Source: Candidatus Avelusimicrobium alvi (GTDB taxonomy: Bacteria > Elusimicrobiota > Elusimicrobia > Elusimicrobiales > Elusimicrobiaceae). Taken from it: 5,110 nucleotides of DNA. How positions within the stretch are numbered: the first letter of the stretch is position 1; every line of letters begins with the position of its first letter. A model generated the notes under the pieces. It was not told where the DNA came from, made no database searches, and saw nothing but the letters and a program-made list of their open reading frames with translations. This document shows positions 5,108-5,110 of this stretch, in pieces. The stretch covers positions 2,654 to 7,763 of the forward strand of contig DCTQ01000060.1 of NCBI GenBank assembly GCA_002329395.1. Reading direction: 5' to 3'. The position numbers were made by a program, and so were the translations under genes.

Positions 5108-5110
5108 AGC

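Overview
The window is a compact, ordinary-looking bacterial chromosomal segment. It has moderately GC-rich coding sequence, very AT-rich gaps, strong Shine-Dalgarno (SD) sites on some genes and none on others, and intrinsic terminators. No mobile element, RNA gene or CRISPR array is visible. The organism cannot be fixed from sequence alone. A small-genome Gram-negative gut bacterium, perhaps of the Elusimicrobiota, would fit the mix of short secreted protease, ankyrin protein and tight gene packing. That is an impression, not evidence.

Layout: (1) 1-707, plus strand: the 3' part of a membrane-anchored ankyrin-repeat protein, cut by the left edge. (2) 724-1812, minus strand, convergent with it: a secreted chymotrypsin-fold protease. 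Its GxSGxP nucleophile motif reads GYCGSP, so cysteine replaces serine, and it has a downstream GLHSGG motif like that of V8/3C-type Glu/Gln-specific enzymes. Its likely terminator lies inside the 3' end of the ankyrin gene. (3) 1813-1941: intergenic, with two hairpin terminators behind the next operon and a near-leaderless promoter for the protease. (4) 1942-3789, minus strand: a three-gene run of class II DnaJ/CbpA-type co-chaperone, OsmC-like protein (copy 2), OsmC-like protein (copy 1), each with a clear SD. (5) 3790-3840: a 51-nt AT-rich divergent promoter region. (6) 3841-5082, plus strand: a 12-TM major facilitator exporter of the DHA3 type, followed by a perfect 9-bp AT-rich inverted repeat.

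How they may work together: the DnaJ-like and two OsmC-like proteins look like one stress unit (protein folding plus thiol-based peroxide reduction). The divergent MFS exporter may share its control region, but nothing shows a common pathway. The ankyrin and protease genes are neighbours with interlocked 3' ends. Any functional link, such as periplasmic or envelope partners, is speculative. The most interesting item is the cysteine-nucleophile, V8/3C-like secreted protease. I see no clear evidence of a wholly new multi-gene system.
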